Part shown: piece by piece, positions 35,652-44,007 of the stretch
Position numbering within the stretch: position 1 is the first letter of the stretch
How the letters are laid out: each line of letters begins with the position of its first letter
Assembly (NCBI GenBank): GCA_041738935.1
Contig: JBGSOV010000015.1
Span: forward strand, 24,629-88,628
Reading direction: 5' to 3'
DNA from: JBGSOV01 sp041738935
Lineage (GTDB): Bacteria > Patescibacteriota > Gracilibacteria > CAIRYL01 > GCA-016699755
Length of the DNA: 64,000 nt
Translations under genes and position numbers: made by a program
Notes under the pieces: generated by a model
The model's database searches: none
Seen by the model: the letters and a program-made list of their open reading frames with translations, nothing else
What the model was told of the DNA's origin: nothing

Positions 35652-37283
35652 ATGCAAAAAGAGGTCATCGGCATTATCGGCGGAACCGGAAAAATGGGAC
35701 AAGCGTTTGCGCGCTATTTGAGTGCAAGAGGTCACACAGTCTTGATTTCTGGACGCGCAACCGCCCTGACGTACAAAGAGCTGGCTTCACAAGCCGATAT
35801 CGTTATTATTTCGGTTCCGATTGCGAATACGATTGAGACGATTGAAGAGATTGCGCCGTTTTTAAAACCGCAGGCAATTTTGGCGGATTTTACTTCAATC
35901 AAAGCCGATCCACTCGTCGCCATGCTCGCAGCTCACAATGGAGCCGTCGTCGGAATGCATCCCGTCTTTGGTCCAGAAAATCTGTTACCCGGACAGACGA
36001 TTGTCTTTTGCCCGGGGCGAGATAGCACAGCGCAAAAACGCGTGGAGAAGATTTTTGCAGATTTTTGCATTGTCGAGCTCGATGCCCACACCCACGATCA
36101 AGCCATGGCACTTGTGCAAGGCTTACAACATTTTTTGGAAACGACATTTGCCGCCACCATCGCGCAGATAAATATTCCGCTCGATGCACTTTTGGCGGTT
36201 TCGAGTCCGGTCTATCGCATTCAAATGGATTTGGTGGGGCGGATTATTGGACAAGACGAAAAACTCTATAATCAAATTGTTCATGGAACGCCCGCTGCCA
36301 AAGCAGCAATTGAGAAATTTTTGACCATTGCCGAACGCATTAATCGCGGAGGGAGTAGCGAATTTTTGCAGGCATTCGCCGCAGGAAAAGAGTATTTTGG
36401 TGATTTTTGTGAAGCAGCCAAATGCGAGAGTAACGAAATCATCGATTTTTTGGCGCAGCGGAGTGCCGAAAATCTGGAAGAAAAAAGCGTGGTAGAAAAT
36501 GCGCACATCGGCGCACTTGGTCCCGCACTCACATGGAGTGACTTAGCAACGCAGCGGTTTTTTCCAGAAACGACCAAGCGACTGTTTCCAAATTTTGCCG
36601 CCATTTTTAGCGCACTCGAGGAGAACAAAATCGCTCTGGCACTTGTTCCCATTGAAAATAATATCTCTGGCACCGTGCGCGAAGTCTGGGATGGTATTGC
36701 CGCGCATGATTTTTGGATTGATCAGGTTTTTGATTTGTCGATTGAACATGTTTTGGCGGCGTTGCAAACACAAAAAATTACTACCATTTTTGCGCATAGT
36801 CATTCGTTGGCGCAATGTCGTGACTTTTTAAAAAAGCGCTTTCCACAAGCAAAATTGGTTGCTGTTGCGAGTAATTCTGAAGCATTTGTACGAGCGCGCT
36901 TGTTTGCAAATTCTGCGGCAATTGGCAGTCGTCAGGCAGCAGAATCCGCAGGATTTGAGATTGTAGCAGAAAAAATTGCCGATAAAACCGGAAACACAAC
37001 TCGCTTTGCTCTTATCCGCAAAAAAAATGGGGAAGAAATTATGACAGGAAAATCAGTCACAACAATTACTTTTGGGCTCAAAAATATTGCAGGCGCGCTC
37101 TTTGGCATTCTGCAAATTTTTGCTGACGCAAAAATCAATCTCGTGCGACTCGAGTCGATGCCCTCGGGCGAAGGCTTTGCAGAATACCGCTTTTTTATCG
37201 ATTTTGAAGGGGAATTGCGTCTAGAACTCACAGAAAAACTAGAAGCATTGACGACGAATTTGCGAGTGTTGGGGCATTATTGA
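35652..37283 (+). CDS. Fused prephenate dehydrogenase - prephenate dehydratase - ACT protein
   Basis: A 543-residue fusion. Residues 1-265 are a TyrA-type dehydrogenase: GIIGGTGKMGQAFARYL at 7-23, ISVPIANTIETI, and the GMHPVFGPENLLPGQ active-site region near 97. Residues about 278-460 are a PheA dehydratase: AHIGALGPALTWSD, LVPIENNISGTVREVWD and the catalytic Thr in GNTTRFALI. Residues 465-543 are an ACT regulatory domain (TITFGLKNIAGALFGILQIF, ESMPSGEG in place of ESRP), so Phe feedback may be changed. It would convert prephenate to both hydroxyphenylpyruvate and phenylpyruvate. The chorismate mutase is a separate gene at 55063. Two-way TyrA-PheA fusions are known mainly from archaea. Confidence 0.9.
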   Translation: MQKEVIGIIGGTGKMGQAFARYLSARGHTVLISGRATALTYKELASQADIVIISVPIANTIETIEEIAPFLKPQAILADFTSIKADPLVAMLAAHNGAVVGMHPVFGPENLLPGQTIVFCPGRDSTAQKRVEKIFADFCIVELDAHTHDQAMALVQGLQHFLETTFAATIAQINIPLDALLAVSSPVYRIQMDLVGRIIGQDEKLYNQIVHGTPAAKAAIEKFLTIAERINRGGSSEFLQAFAAGKEYFGDFCEAAKCESNEIIDFLAQRSAENLEEKSVVENAHIGALGPALTWSDLATQRFFPETTKRLFPNFAAIFSALEENKIALALVPIENNISGTVREVWDGIAAHDFWIDQVFDLSIEHVLAALQTQKITTIFAHSHSLAQCRDFLKKRFPQAKLVAVASNSEAFVRARLFANSAAIGSRQAAESAGFEIVAEKIADKTGNTTRFALIRKKNGEEIMTGKSVTTITFGLKNIAGALFGILQIFADAKINLVRLESMPSGEGFAEYRFFIDFEGELRLELTEKLEALTTNLRVLGHY

Positions 37284-37372
37284 TTGGTAGTAAAAGGTTG
37301 GCTAATACTTGTATTTTATAATGCTTTCGTATTAAATCAGCTTTGTGATTTTTTATTTTAAGATAGGCAAAA

Positions 37373-38101
37373 ATGAGCGACTTCATAATCCCCGATGAAA
37401 AGAAAATGGAAATCGCTAGTCAGAATAATACCGTCGAGATGATAATTCTTGGTATGGGGTTACTGGTTTTGTACTACTTCATCATTAATTTTTTACAGGG
37501 ATTTTCTCTTACGCCAATGATGTTAGTCATTGTTGTGTTATTTTTTCCGTTGTTGTTTTGTGTCGGAGCTTGGATTGCGCTAAGGCTCTATGTTAGAAAA
37601 TATTTAGATGTAGTTTACAAGCTAGATGAGGATAGTTTCTCGATAATTAAGAATGGGAGCATTTGCGAGACAATACCCAAGAATGAGATTCATAAAATAG
37701 CCATAAACAAAGACCTTAAAACAGTTTTTATTCAACGCGATGGAAAAAAGTCAGAAATAAAAATCAACGGCAATGTTGTTGATTATGATAATTTTATCAG
37801 TGAGTTAAATAATTTGTGTGAAACCTCAAATAAACCAGATTCGCTTGAAACTGCGGTTGTTTTCATAATTATGTCCATGTTAGCCCCAGTAAGCTTCTTT
37901 TATCTTATATTAGGAAATATACAGGAATTACGGCTTTTGGCAGGCTTTATCGTTATTCCACCCAAATTTTTAATGATTACCACAATCTACTACTCTTCAA
38001 AGATTGGTAAAAAGCGCAAAATATTTATCTGTGGCGGTTCCTTGTTCGTAGTAATCCCTATGTTTTTATTATTTTTTTTAAGCGCGGCGTTACTGTTATA
38101 A
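37373..38101 (+). CDS. Membrane protein, bacterial PH-like middle domain possible
   Basis: A 242-residue protein. Two N-terminal helices (about 24-44 and 49-71), a soluble middle of about 75 residues (YKLDEDSFSIIKNGSICETIPKNEI onwards) whose strand pattern resembles YdbT/bPH2-type domains, and two or three C-terminal helices (161-180, 187-204, 215-240). A/T-richer than its neighbours. Function unknown; it converges on def. Confidence 0.6.
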   Translation: MSDFIIPDEKKMEIASQNNTVEMIILGMGLLVLYYFIINFLQGFSLTPMMLVIVVLFFPLLFCVGAWIALRLYVRKYLDVVYKLDEDSFSIIKNGSICETIPKNEIHKIAINKDLKTVFIQRDGKKSEIKINGNVVDYDNFISELNNLCETSNKPDSLETAVVFIIMSMLAPVSFFYLILGNIQELRLLAGFIVIPPKFLMITTIYYSSKIGKKRKIFICGGSLFVVIPMFLLFFLSAALLL

Positions 38102-38117
38102 TACCTTTTGGTAGCTT

Positions 38118-38597
38118 TTATCGTTTTTGTATCGCCATCGTCTCAGTCGTTGCAACCAGACGATCGACAAACAGCACACCATTTAAGTGGTCGATTTCGT
38201 GTTGCACAATACGCGCATTGAGTCCGCTCAGTTCGGTCTGAACAGCTTCACCTTTTTCGTCTAAATACTTGAGCTTGATACGCTTCGCGCGTGAGACATT
38301 TCCCCATTCGCCAGGAAGCGACAAACAGCCTTCTTCGCAGATGTCGGTTGCAGCAGAAAAAGACACTATTTCGGGATTAATCATCACCGTAACATCGCGT
38401 TCGTCGAGCGTTGCCAAAATGATTCTCTTTGAAACCCCAACTTGCGGCGCGGCAAGTCCAACCCCTTTTTCGGCTTTCATCGTCTTGCGCATTTCGGCAG
38501 CTAATTTTTGGATTCCTTTATCTACAATATCAACAGGCGCTGCAACAGTGCGCAGCACTTCGGTGTTTTTTCCGGTCACAACAGGCATATTGGACAT
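38118..38597 (-). CDS. def: Peptide deformylase
   Basis: A 159-residue metalloenzyme. All three family motifs are intact: GVGLAAPQVG (motif 1, near 42-51), EEGCLSLPG (motif 2 with the Cys ligand) and QHEIDHLNG (motif 3 with two His ligands and the catalytic Glu). It removes formyl from new N-termini. The ATG at 38597 gives a normal start. Divergent from ilvB. Confidence 0.95.
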   Translation of the reverse strand: MSNMPVVTGKNTEVLRTVAAPVDIVDKGIQKLAAEMRKTMKAEKGVGLAAPQVGVSKRIILATLDERDVTVMINPEIVSFSAATDICEEGCLSLPGEWGNVSRAKRIKLKYLDEKGEAVQTELSGLNARIVQHEIDHLNGVLFVDRLVATTETMAIQKR

Positions 38598-38781
38598 ACA
38601 ATATTACAGAACTGAAGATATTTTGACAACAACGTGCGATTTTGACAAGTGTTTCTTGACAGAAATGTATCACATTCCTTGATTTTTCTTCTGAAAATAT
38701 TCTTTCAAAAATGGTTTGTGAGAAGGATTGAAAAAAGTCACCCGATTATGCCACAATGTCATCTGTATGTAATTAATAATT
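38598..38781. promoter_or_regulatory. Divergent promoter region of def and ilvB
   Basis: Three TTGACA boxes face rightward at 38623, 38642 and 38656. The best -10 partner is ATGTAT (38665-38670), 17 bases after the second box. Promoter assignment is weak. Confidence 0.35.
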
Positions 38782-40497
38782 ATGAGTGCGCAAAATCTCA
38801 CTGGCTCAGAAATCGTAATGGAATCTTTGTTACGACAAGGAGTCGATACTGTCTTTGGCTATCCAGGAGGAGCAGTGATTCCGCTCTATGATGTGATGTT
38901 TAAAAAATACGTCCATGCCAAAAAATTGCGACATATTCTCGTGCGACACGAGCAAGCCGCCGCTTTTGCTGCCAATGCCGTTGGGCGTGTTACTGGCAAG
39001 GCTGGAGTGTGCATCGCAACGAGCGGTCCGGGTGCGACAAATCTCGTCACTGGTATTGCAGACGCGATGATGGACAACGCGCCGATGGTAGCGATTACCG
39101 GACAAGTATTTTCGCATTTAATTGGCACCGATGCGTTTCAAGAAACCGATGCAATCGGCGTCATGATGCCAATTGTGAAGCATAGTTTTTTTGTCGATCG
39201 CGCCGAAGATATCGAGCAAGCTCTGGTTGAGGCGTTTCATCTGGCAGAAACCGGGCGTCCAGGACCTGTACATGTCGACATTACCAAAGACGCGTTTATC
39301 AAATCTGCCAAGTATTTTGGTGACTTGATGCCAAATCTGCCGGGCTATCGACCGACAACAGAAGGGAGTGAGCATCAGATCAAACGCGCAATCGAGTTGA
39401 TCGCACAAGCCAAAAAACCGATTGCGATCATCGGTCATGGCGCACTTATTGCTGATGCTCGTGACGAAGTAACTACTTTTTTGGAAACCGCAGATATTCC
39501 GGCGGTAGCGACATTACATGGACTTTCGACGATTCCGGCGGATCATCCTAACTTTATTTCGATGCTCGGTATGCATGGCTCGGCAGCGGCAAACTATAGT
39601 GTTTATAATTCTGATTTGGTCATTTCACTCGGCAGTCGGTTTGACGATCGCATCACTGGACGACTGGATGATTTTGCTCCCGGGGCAAAGTTTATCCATT
39701 TTGATATTGATCCCGCAGAACTCGGGAAGAATGTCTTTACGCATGTTCCCGTTGTTGGTGATATCAAAAAAATCTTGCAAAAACTTAACCCCCAACTTCC
39801 CAAGCAGCTCGAGCACGAAGCATGGTGGACACAGATCAAAAAATGGCAGACAGAATTTCCCATCGACAAAGGACAAAGAAGCCAAGACCACAAAGGGAAA
39901 ATGATTGCACCAGATGTCATCGGGATTTTGGGCGAAGAAACCAACGGCGAAGCTTTTGTGACGGCAGATGTCGGACAGCACCAAATGTTTTTGGCGCAAT
40001 ATTATCCCTTCAAACGCTTTCGTGGGCATGTTTGCTCGGGCGGACTTGGCTCAATGGGCGCCGGCTTACCACTCGCTATGGGCGTGCAAATTGCCAATCC
40101 CAATGAAGAAGTCTGGTCGCTGAGCGGCGATGGGGGGTTTCAGATGAATCTGCCCGAGATGGCGACTTTGCAACAAGACAACATTCCGATAAAAATTGCT
40201 GTTCTCAATAATCAATATTTGGGCATGGTACGCCAATGGCAAGACATGTATCACGAAAAGAATTATGCCAGCACCCAACTGTGGAATCCGGATTTTATCA
40301 AACTGGCAGAAGCGTACGGAATCCCGGCTTTTTACGCAGACAATGTTGCAGACGCACGCAAGGCAATCAAAGCAGCGCGCAAAATCAAAGGACCAACTTT
40401 TATCGAATTTCGCATTGCTGCCGAAGAGAATATTTATCCGATGGTTGATGCTGGCGCAAGCCTCAAAGATACAAGAGTAGGACCGGATAAGAAATAA
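38782..40497 (+). CDS. ilvB: Acetolactate synthase, large subunit
   Basis: A 571-residue thiamine-diphosphate enzyme. FGYPGGAVIPLYD opens the PYR domain, the catalytic Glu is in LVRHEQAAAFAANA near 55, GPGATNLVTGIADAMMDNAPMVAITGQV follows, and the ThDP motif is GDGGFQMNLPEMATLQQDNIPIKIAVLNN near 450. KHSFFV and VFQETD-like DAFQETDAIG fit anabolic AHAS with FAD-binding region SRFDDRITG. It condenses pyruvate to acetolactate. No regulatory small subunit (ilvN) or other branched-chain genes are in the window, so an acetoin role or unregulated form is possible. Confidence 0.93.
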   Translation: MSAQNLTGSEIVMESLLRQGVDTVFGYPGGAVIPLYDVMFKKYVHAKKLRHILVRHEQAAAFAANAVGRVTGKAGVCIATSGPGATNLVTGIADAMMDNAPMVAITGQVFSHLIGTDAFQETDAIGVMMPIVKHSFFVDRAEDIEQALVEAFHLAETGRPGPVHVDITKDAFIKSAKYFGDLMPNLPGYRPTTEGSEHQIKRAIELIAQAKKPIAIIGHGALIADARDEVTTFLETADIPAVATLHGLSTIPADHPNFISMLGMHGSAAANYSVYNSDLVISLGSRFDDRITGRLDDFAPGAKFIHFDIDPAELGKNVFTHVPVVGDIKKILQKLNPQLPKQLEHEAWWTQIKKWQTEFPIDKGQRSQDHKGKMIAPDVIGILGEETNGEAFVTADVGQHQMFLAQYYPFKRFRGHVCSGGLGSMGAGLPLAMGVQIANPNEEVWSLSGDGGFQMNLPEMATLQQDNIPIKIAVLNNQYLGMVRQWQDMYHEKNYASTQLWNPDFIKLAEAYGIPAFYADNVADARKAIKAARKIKGPTFIEFRIAAEENIYPMVDAGASLKDTRVGPDKK

Positions 40498-40927
40498 GCA
40501 GTCAGTTGTAAGTCGCAAGATACACAATCTTGCTCTCCATTTGCGTCACCCCTGCCTTGTCCGCCTCAGGAGGGCAAAGGGTGTGATTTCGGTGAGGAAG
40601 CAGGGGAATTACGCAGCGATTATCATAACCGGGACAATTACAAGCAGTCTGTACCGTGTCCGCCGTGACGGAAGACTGCTCAAGCTAAAAGATTTTCCTA
40701 CTCAAGAGCCAAAAACGTTTGCGGAAAGATTGGTTGGTGATTTGTGCGATTGCTCCTCCCCTAAGATAGGGGAGGCTGGGAGGGGTTGATACGTATCGGA
40801 TTCGACCCCCTCCGACTCCCCCTAACTCAGGGGGAGAGGCTCCGCACTATAAATCCTGCCACACTTCAAATCATCAGGTACAAAATATACATTCTTGCTA
40901 GAATTGCTTGTTGAAATCAGCGAATTA
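40498..40927. repeat. Gap with R1-related and hairpin repeats
   Basis: No gene seen. Contains ACAAGCAGTCTG...GAAGACTGCTCAAGC (40638-40686, related to 14515-14545 and 17863-17882) and a degenerate R1 element (40752-40845: CTCCTCCCCTAAGATAGGGG, GGCTGGGAGGGGTTG, CCCCCTAACTCAGGGGGAG). Confidence 0.65.
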
Positions 40928-42436
40928 CTACAACAGCGTCATCGGGTTTTCGCCTTCATCATCGTCCGTGCCTCTACCATTTCCGCGGCTAGATTCGAGT
41001 TTGTACAAAAAGTCTTCATCGATATCGCCCGTAATATACTCACCATCAAAGCACGATGCGTCAAAACGCTTGATATCCGGATTCCCTTCGCGTGCTGAGG
41101 CGATCAAATCTTCCAAGTCTTGATAAAACATTCCATCCGCGCCGATAAATTTGCCGACTTCTTCTTCGGTAATACCATACGCGACGAGCTCTTTACGCGT
41201 CGGCATATCAATGCCATAGACATTTGGGTATCGGACTGGCGGCGCAGCACTGGCAAAATATACTTTGTTGGCGCCGGCTTCGCGCGCCATACGGATGATT
41301 TCTTTGGAAGTCGTCCCGCGGACAATCGAATCATCGACGAGCAAAACGTTTTTATCACGAAATTCGAGGTCGATGGCAGAGAGTTTGTAGCGTACGGATT
41401 TGCGTCGCGTTTTTTGTCCCGGCATGATAAAAGTGCGTCCGATATAACGATTTTTGATAAAGCCTTCACGATACTTAACACCAAGCCCCCAAGCGACTTG
41501 AAGAGCAGCCGTGCGCGAACTTTCGGGAATGGGAATGACAACATCAAATTCGATATTAGGGGCAACTCGCTTGATCTTTTGCGCGAGATATTCGCCCATC
41601 CGCAAACGCGATTTGTGCACGGAAATCTTGTCCATAATCGAATCGGGGCGCGCCATGTACACGAGCTCGAATATGCAAGGATTAAGTTCACTTTTTTGAG
41701 AGCATTGCTTGGTATGCAACTTGCCACTCGCATCAATAAAAACTACTTCGCCAGGTGCCACATCACGCATCAAACTAAATCCGAGCGGCGAAAAGGCGAC
41801 AGACTCGGACGCGACCGCATATTCGGTTTGATTTCCTTTTCCGATTCGCGCGCCGATACAAAGCGGGCGGATTCCGTGTGGATCGCGAAAAGCAAAAATT
41901 CCCATCCCAGCGATAATTCCAACAACAGCATACGCACCACGCACGCGATTAAAAGTGTTAGAAACGGCTGCAAACAAATCTTCTGCTTGCGGTTTTTTGG
42001 CATGACTTTTTGCCATTTCGTGCGCAAAGACATTGAGTAATACTTCAGAATCAGAGGTGGTCGAAAGATGGCGCAAGTCAGTTTCGTAGATTGCCTGAGC
42101 TAATTCATCTGCATTCGTAAGATTGCCATTGTGCGCGAGTACGATTCCGTATGGCGAATTAACATAAAAAGGTTGTGCTTCGGAAGAACTATTACACCCA
42201 GCGGTCGGATAACGCACGTGTCCAATCCCCATGCAGCCTGCCAAACGGCGAACATGACGTGTATGAAAAACATCGCGCACAAGCCCATTTGCTTTGCGCA
42301 GATGAAATCTTCCGCCCTGGTCGCAAGTGGCAATCCCCGCAGCATCTTGACCTCGGTGCTGCAAAACCGTCAACGCATCGAACAAGTCTTGCGCCAGAAA
42401 GCCTTCGGAGGAGTACATTCCAAAGATACCACACAT
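40928..42436 (-). CDS. purF: Amidophosphoribosyltransferase
   Basis: A 502-residue enzyme. The sequence opens MCGIFGMYSS, so the Ntn-type catalytic Cys is at position 2 and no propeptide is present. LQHRGQDAAGIAT and GHVRYPTAGCNSSSEAQPF are the glutaminase motifs; the phosphoribosyltransferase PRPP loop is NVLLVDDSIVRGTTS near 362. It makes phosphoribosylamine, the first step of purine synthesis. No other pur gene is nearby. Confidence 0.95.
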   Translation of the reverse strand: MCGIFGMYSSEGFLAQDLFDALTVLQHRGQDAAGIATCDQGGRFHLRKANGLVRDVFHTRHVRRLAGCMGIGHVRYPTAGCNSSSEAQPFYVNSPYGIVLAHNGNLTNADELAQAIYETDLRHLSTTSDSEVLLNVFAHEMAKSHAKKPQAEDLFAAVSNTFNRVRGAYAVVGIIAGMGIFAFRDPHGIRPLCIGARIGKGNQTEYAVASESVAFSPLGFSLMRDVAPGEVVFIDASGKLHTKQCSQKSELNPCIFELVYMARPDSIMDKISVHKSRLRMGEYLAQKIKRVAPNIEFDVVIPIPESSRTAALQVAWGLGVKYREGFIKNRYIGRTFIMPGQKTRRKSVRYKLSAIDLEFRDKNVLLVDDSIVRGTTSKEIIRMAREAGANKVYFASAAPPVRYPNVYGIDMPTRKELVAYGITEEEVGKFIGADGMFYQDLEDLIASAREGNPDIKRFDASCFDGEYITGDIDEDFLYKLESSRGNGRGTDDDEGENPMTLL

Positions 42437-42526
42437 GCTTCTGGGGGAAAAAGAAGCGTAGTCATTCTTTCATAACTTAAAAAAAACTCCAACGCTTTCC
42501 ATAGGAAAAAAAGATGGATAAAAACA

Positions 42527-42555
42527 TTGACATTTATACTTATATAGTATTAAAT
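42527..42555 (+). promoter_or_regulatory. Candidate promoter of the lytic transglycosylase gene
   Basis: Perfect TTGACA (42527-42532), 17-base A/T-rich spacer and TTAAAT (42550-42555). Confidence 0.4.
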
Positions 42556-42607
42556 AATACAATAGTTAGATGCGTACATTGCTCAATTCTATGGACGATT
42601 ACAAATC

Positions 42608-43912
42608 ATGAAAAAAACATTAAAATATAGGATTCCTTTGCTCGCAGCAGCAAGCTTGGGCTATTTAGCATCAGACACAAACCCAGGGCACAAAAAAAAA
42701 TATGACCAAGATACTCAACCACAAATAGAGTCTTCTTCATCAGCGAATAGCGTAATCGTGGCAAATCCCGAGAGACCATTTTTGGCAAACACCACTTTTA
42801 ATAAGAAGGTTATTGAAGTTGCAACAGCAGATTTTCGTAAAATGCGCCTACAAGACTGGTTTTGGAATGCTAATGTTCCATTTGATGAAGAGACCAAAAC
42901 TCCATTTGAGCAAGCTACAGAAGCTTTTGAAAAATCCAATCTGTCGGATTTTCTGAAGGTACGCGGGCCGTTTTTGTTTTTTCAAGAGTCTGGTTATGAT
43001 CCGACAAAGGTAAGCAAACCGAATGCCGCCGGCATTGCGCAACTCAAGCCGGATACTGCGCGTGATTATGGATTAACGGTTTCAGAAAAAGAAGACGAGA
43101 GATTTAATCCCCAGCGCTCGACCGAAGCTGCCATCAAGCATCTCAAAATTTGTAAGCAAACGATTGCGCGTTCGTCTGCTTTTCGCCAAATCAAAGACGC
43201 ACTTCCGCAATTACAAAGCGATGACGATTTTCTCGATCTTTTGACCATAAACGCCTATAATGCCGGTCAAAGTCGCATTATCGCCGGACTCGATTATTTT
43301 CTCAAAAAATGGTCAGCACATAGTTTTGAGCTGTTTCCTGGAACATCTGCGCGTGAATTGTTTGCAATATTCACTGAATTCTCAGAAAAATCATCTGACA
43401 ATCTGCTAAATGGCTACAGCAAAGAAGCAGCGGAATATAGTTACAAAATCACCGCTCTCTATGAGTTGCACAAGATGTATACGCCAAATAACAATAGCGA
43501 AAATATGCGACGGCAAAAAGAACTGGGGATTTATTATGCCATCGCCGAAGATCAAGCAGAGAAAAAAACTAGCTATCAAGAGCAAGACTGGCAAATAGAG
43601 AAAATTAGAGGCGCAGCACAGGTTGACTTTTGGAAAACGGAAATCGATACAAAAAATCCATATCAAAATTTTGAAAAAGTACGAATGTTGGCAGACGCGC
43701 ATTATCATCTCGGCAAAGCGTTTCGCGATGGCAAGAGCCAGAAGTACCTTTGGAAAGATGGTACCCGAAATATAGAAGAATATAAAATTCATTGGCAGCT
43801 CGCCGCGCAAAACTATCAAAAGCTCTTACAGGTGTTACAACCGAAGGAAAAAGCACGCTTCGCGTATCTGCAAAATCGCGCAGAAGAAATCGAGTCCGAG
43901 CTTTTTCAATAG
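42608..43912 (+). CDS. Lytic transglycosylase with SLT domain
   Basis: A 434-residue exported protein. The N-terminus MKKTLKYRIPLLAAASLGYL is a signal or anchor. The SLT (goose-lysozyme-like) domain spans about residues 115-235: the catalytic Glu is in FFQESGYDPTKVSKPNAAGIAQ split over 118-139, followed by MQL-like AQLKPDTARDYG and AYNAGQSRI near 219. The C-terminal 200 residues are helical and TPR-like. It should cleave peptidoglycan, perhaps for cell-surface machines. Confidence 0.85.
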   Translation: MKKTLKYRIPLLAAASLGYLASDTNPGHKKKYDQDTQPQIESSSSANSVIVANPERPFLANTTFNKKVIEVATADFRKMRLQDWFWNANVPFDEETKTPFEQATEAFEKSNLSDFLKVRGPFLFFQESGYDPTKVSKPNAAGIAQLKPDTARDYGLTVSEKEDERFNPQRSTEAAIKHLKICKQTIARSSAFRQIKDALPQLQSDDDFLDLLTINAYNAGQSRIIAGLDYFLKKWSAHSFELFPGTSARELFAIFTEFSEKSSDNLLNGYSKEAAEYSYKITALYELHKMYTPNNNSENMRRQKELGIYYAIAEDQAEKKTSYQEQDWQIEKIRGAAQVDFWKTEIDTKNPYQNFEKVRMLADAHYHLGKAFRDGKSQKYLWKDGTRNIEEYKIHWQLAAQNYQKLLQVLQPKEKARFAYLQNRAEEIESELFQ

Positions 43913-44007
43913 AAAGATTTTTGCTGAGGACAGGAAAAAATATGTCTTATTCTTGCAAAGCAAAGAGAAAGTCGGCACAATTCCTCTGATTTTTTTCTGT
44001 TTGAGGA

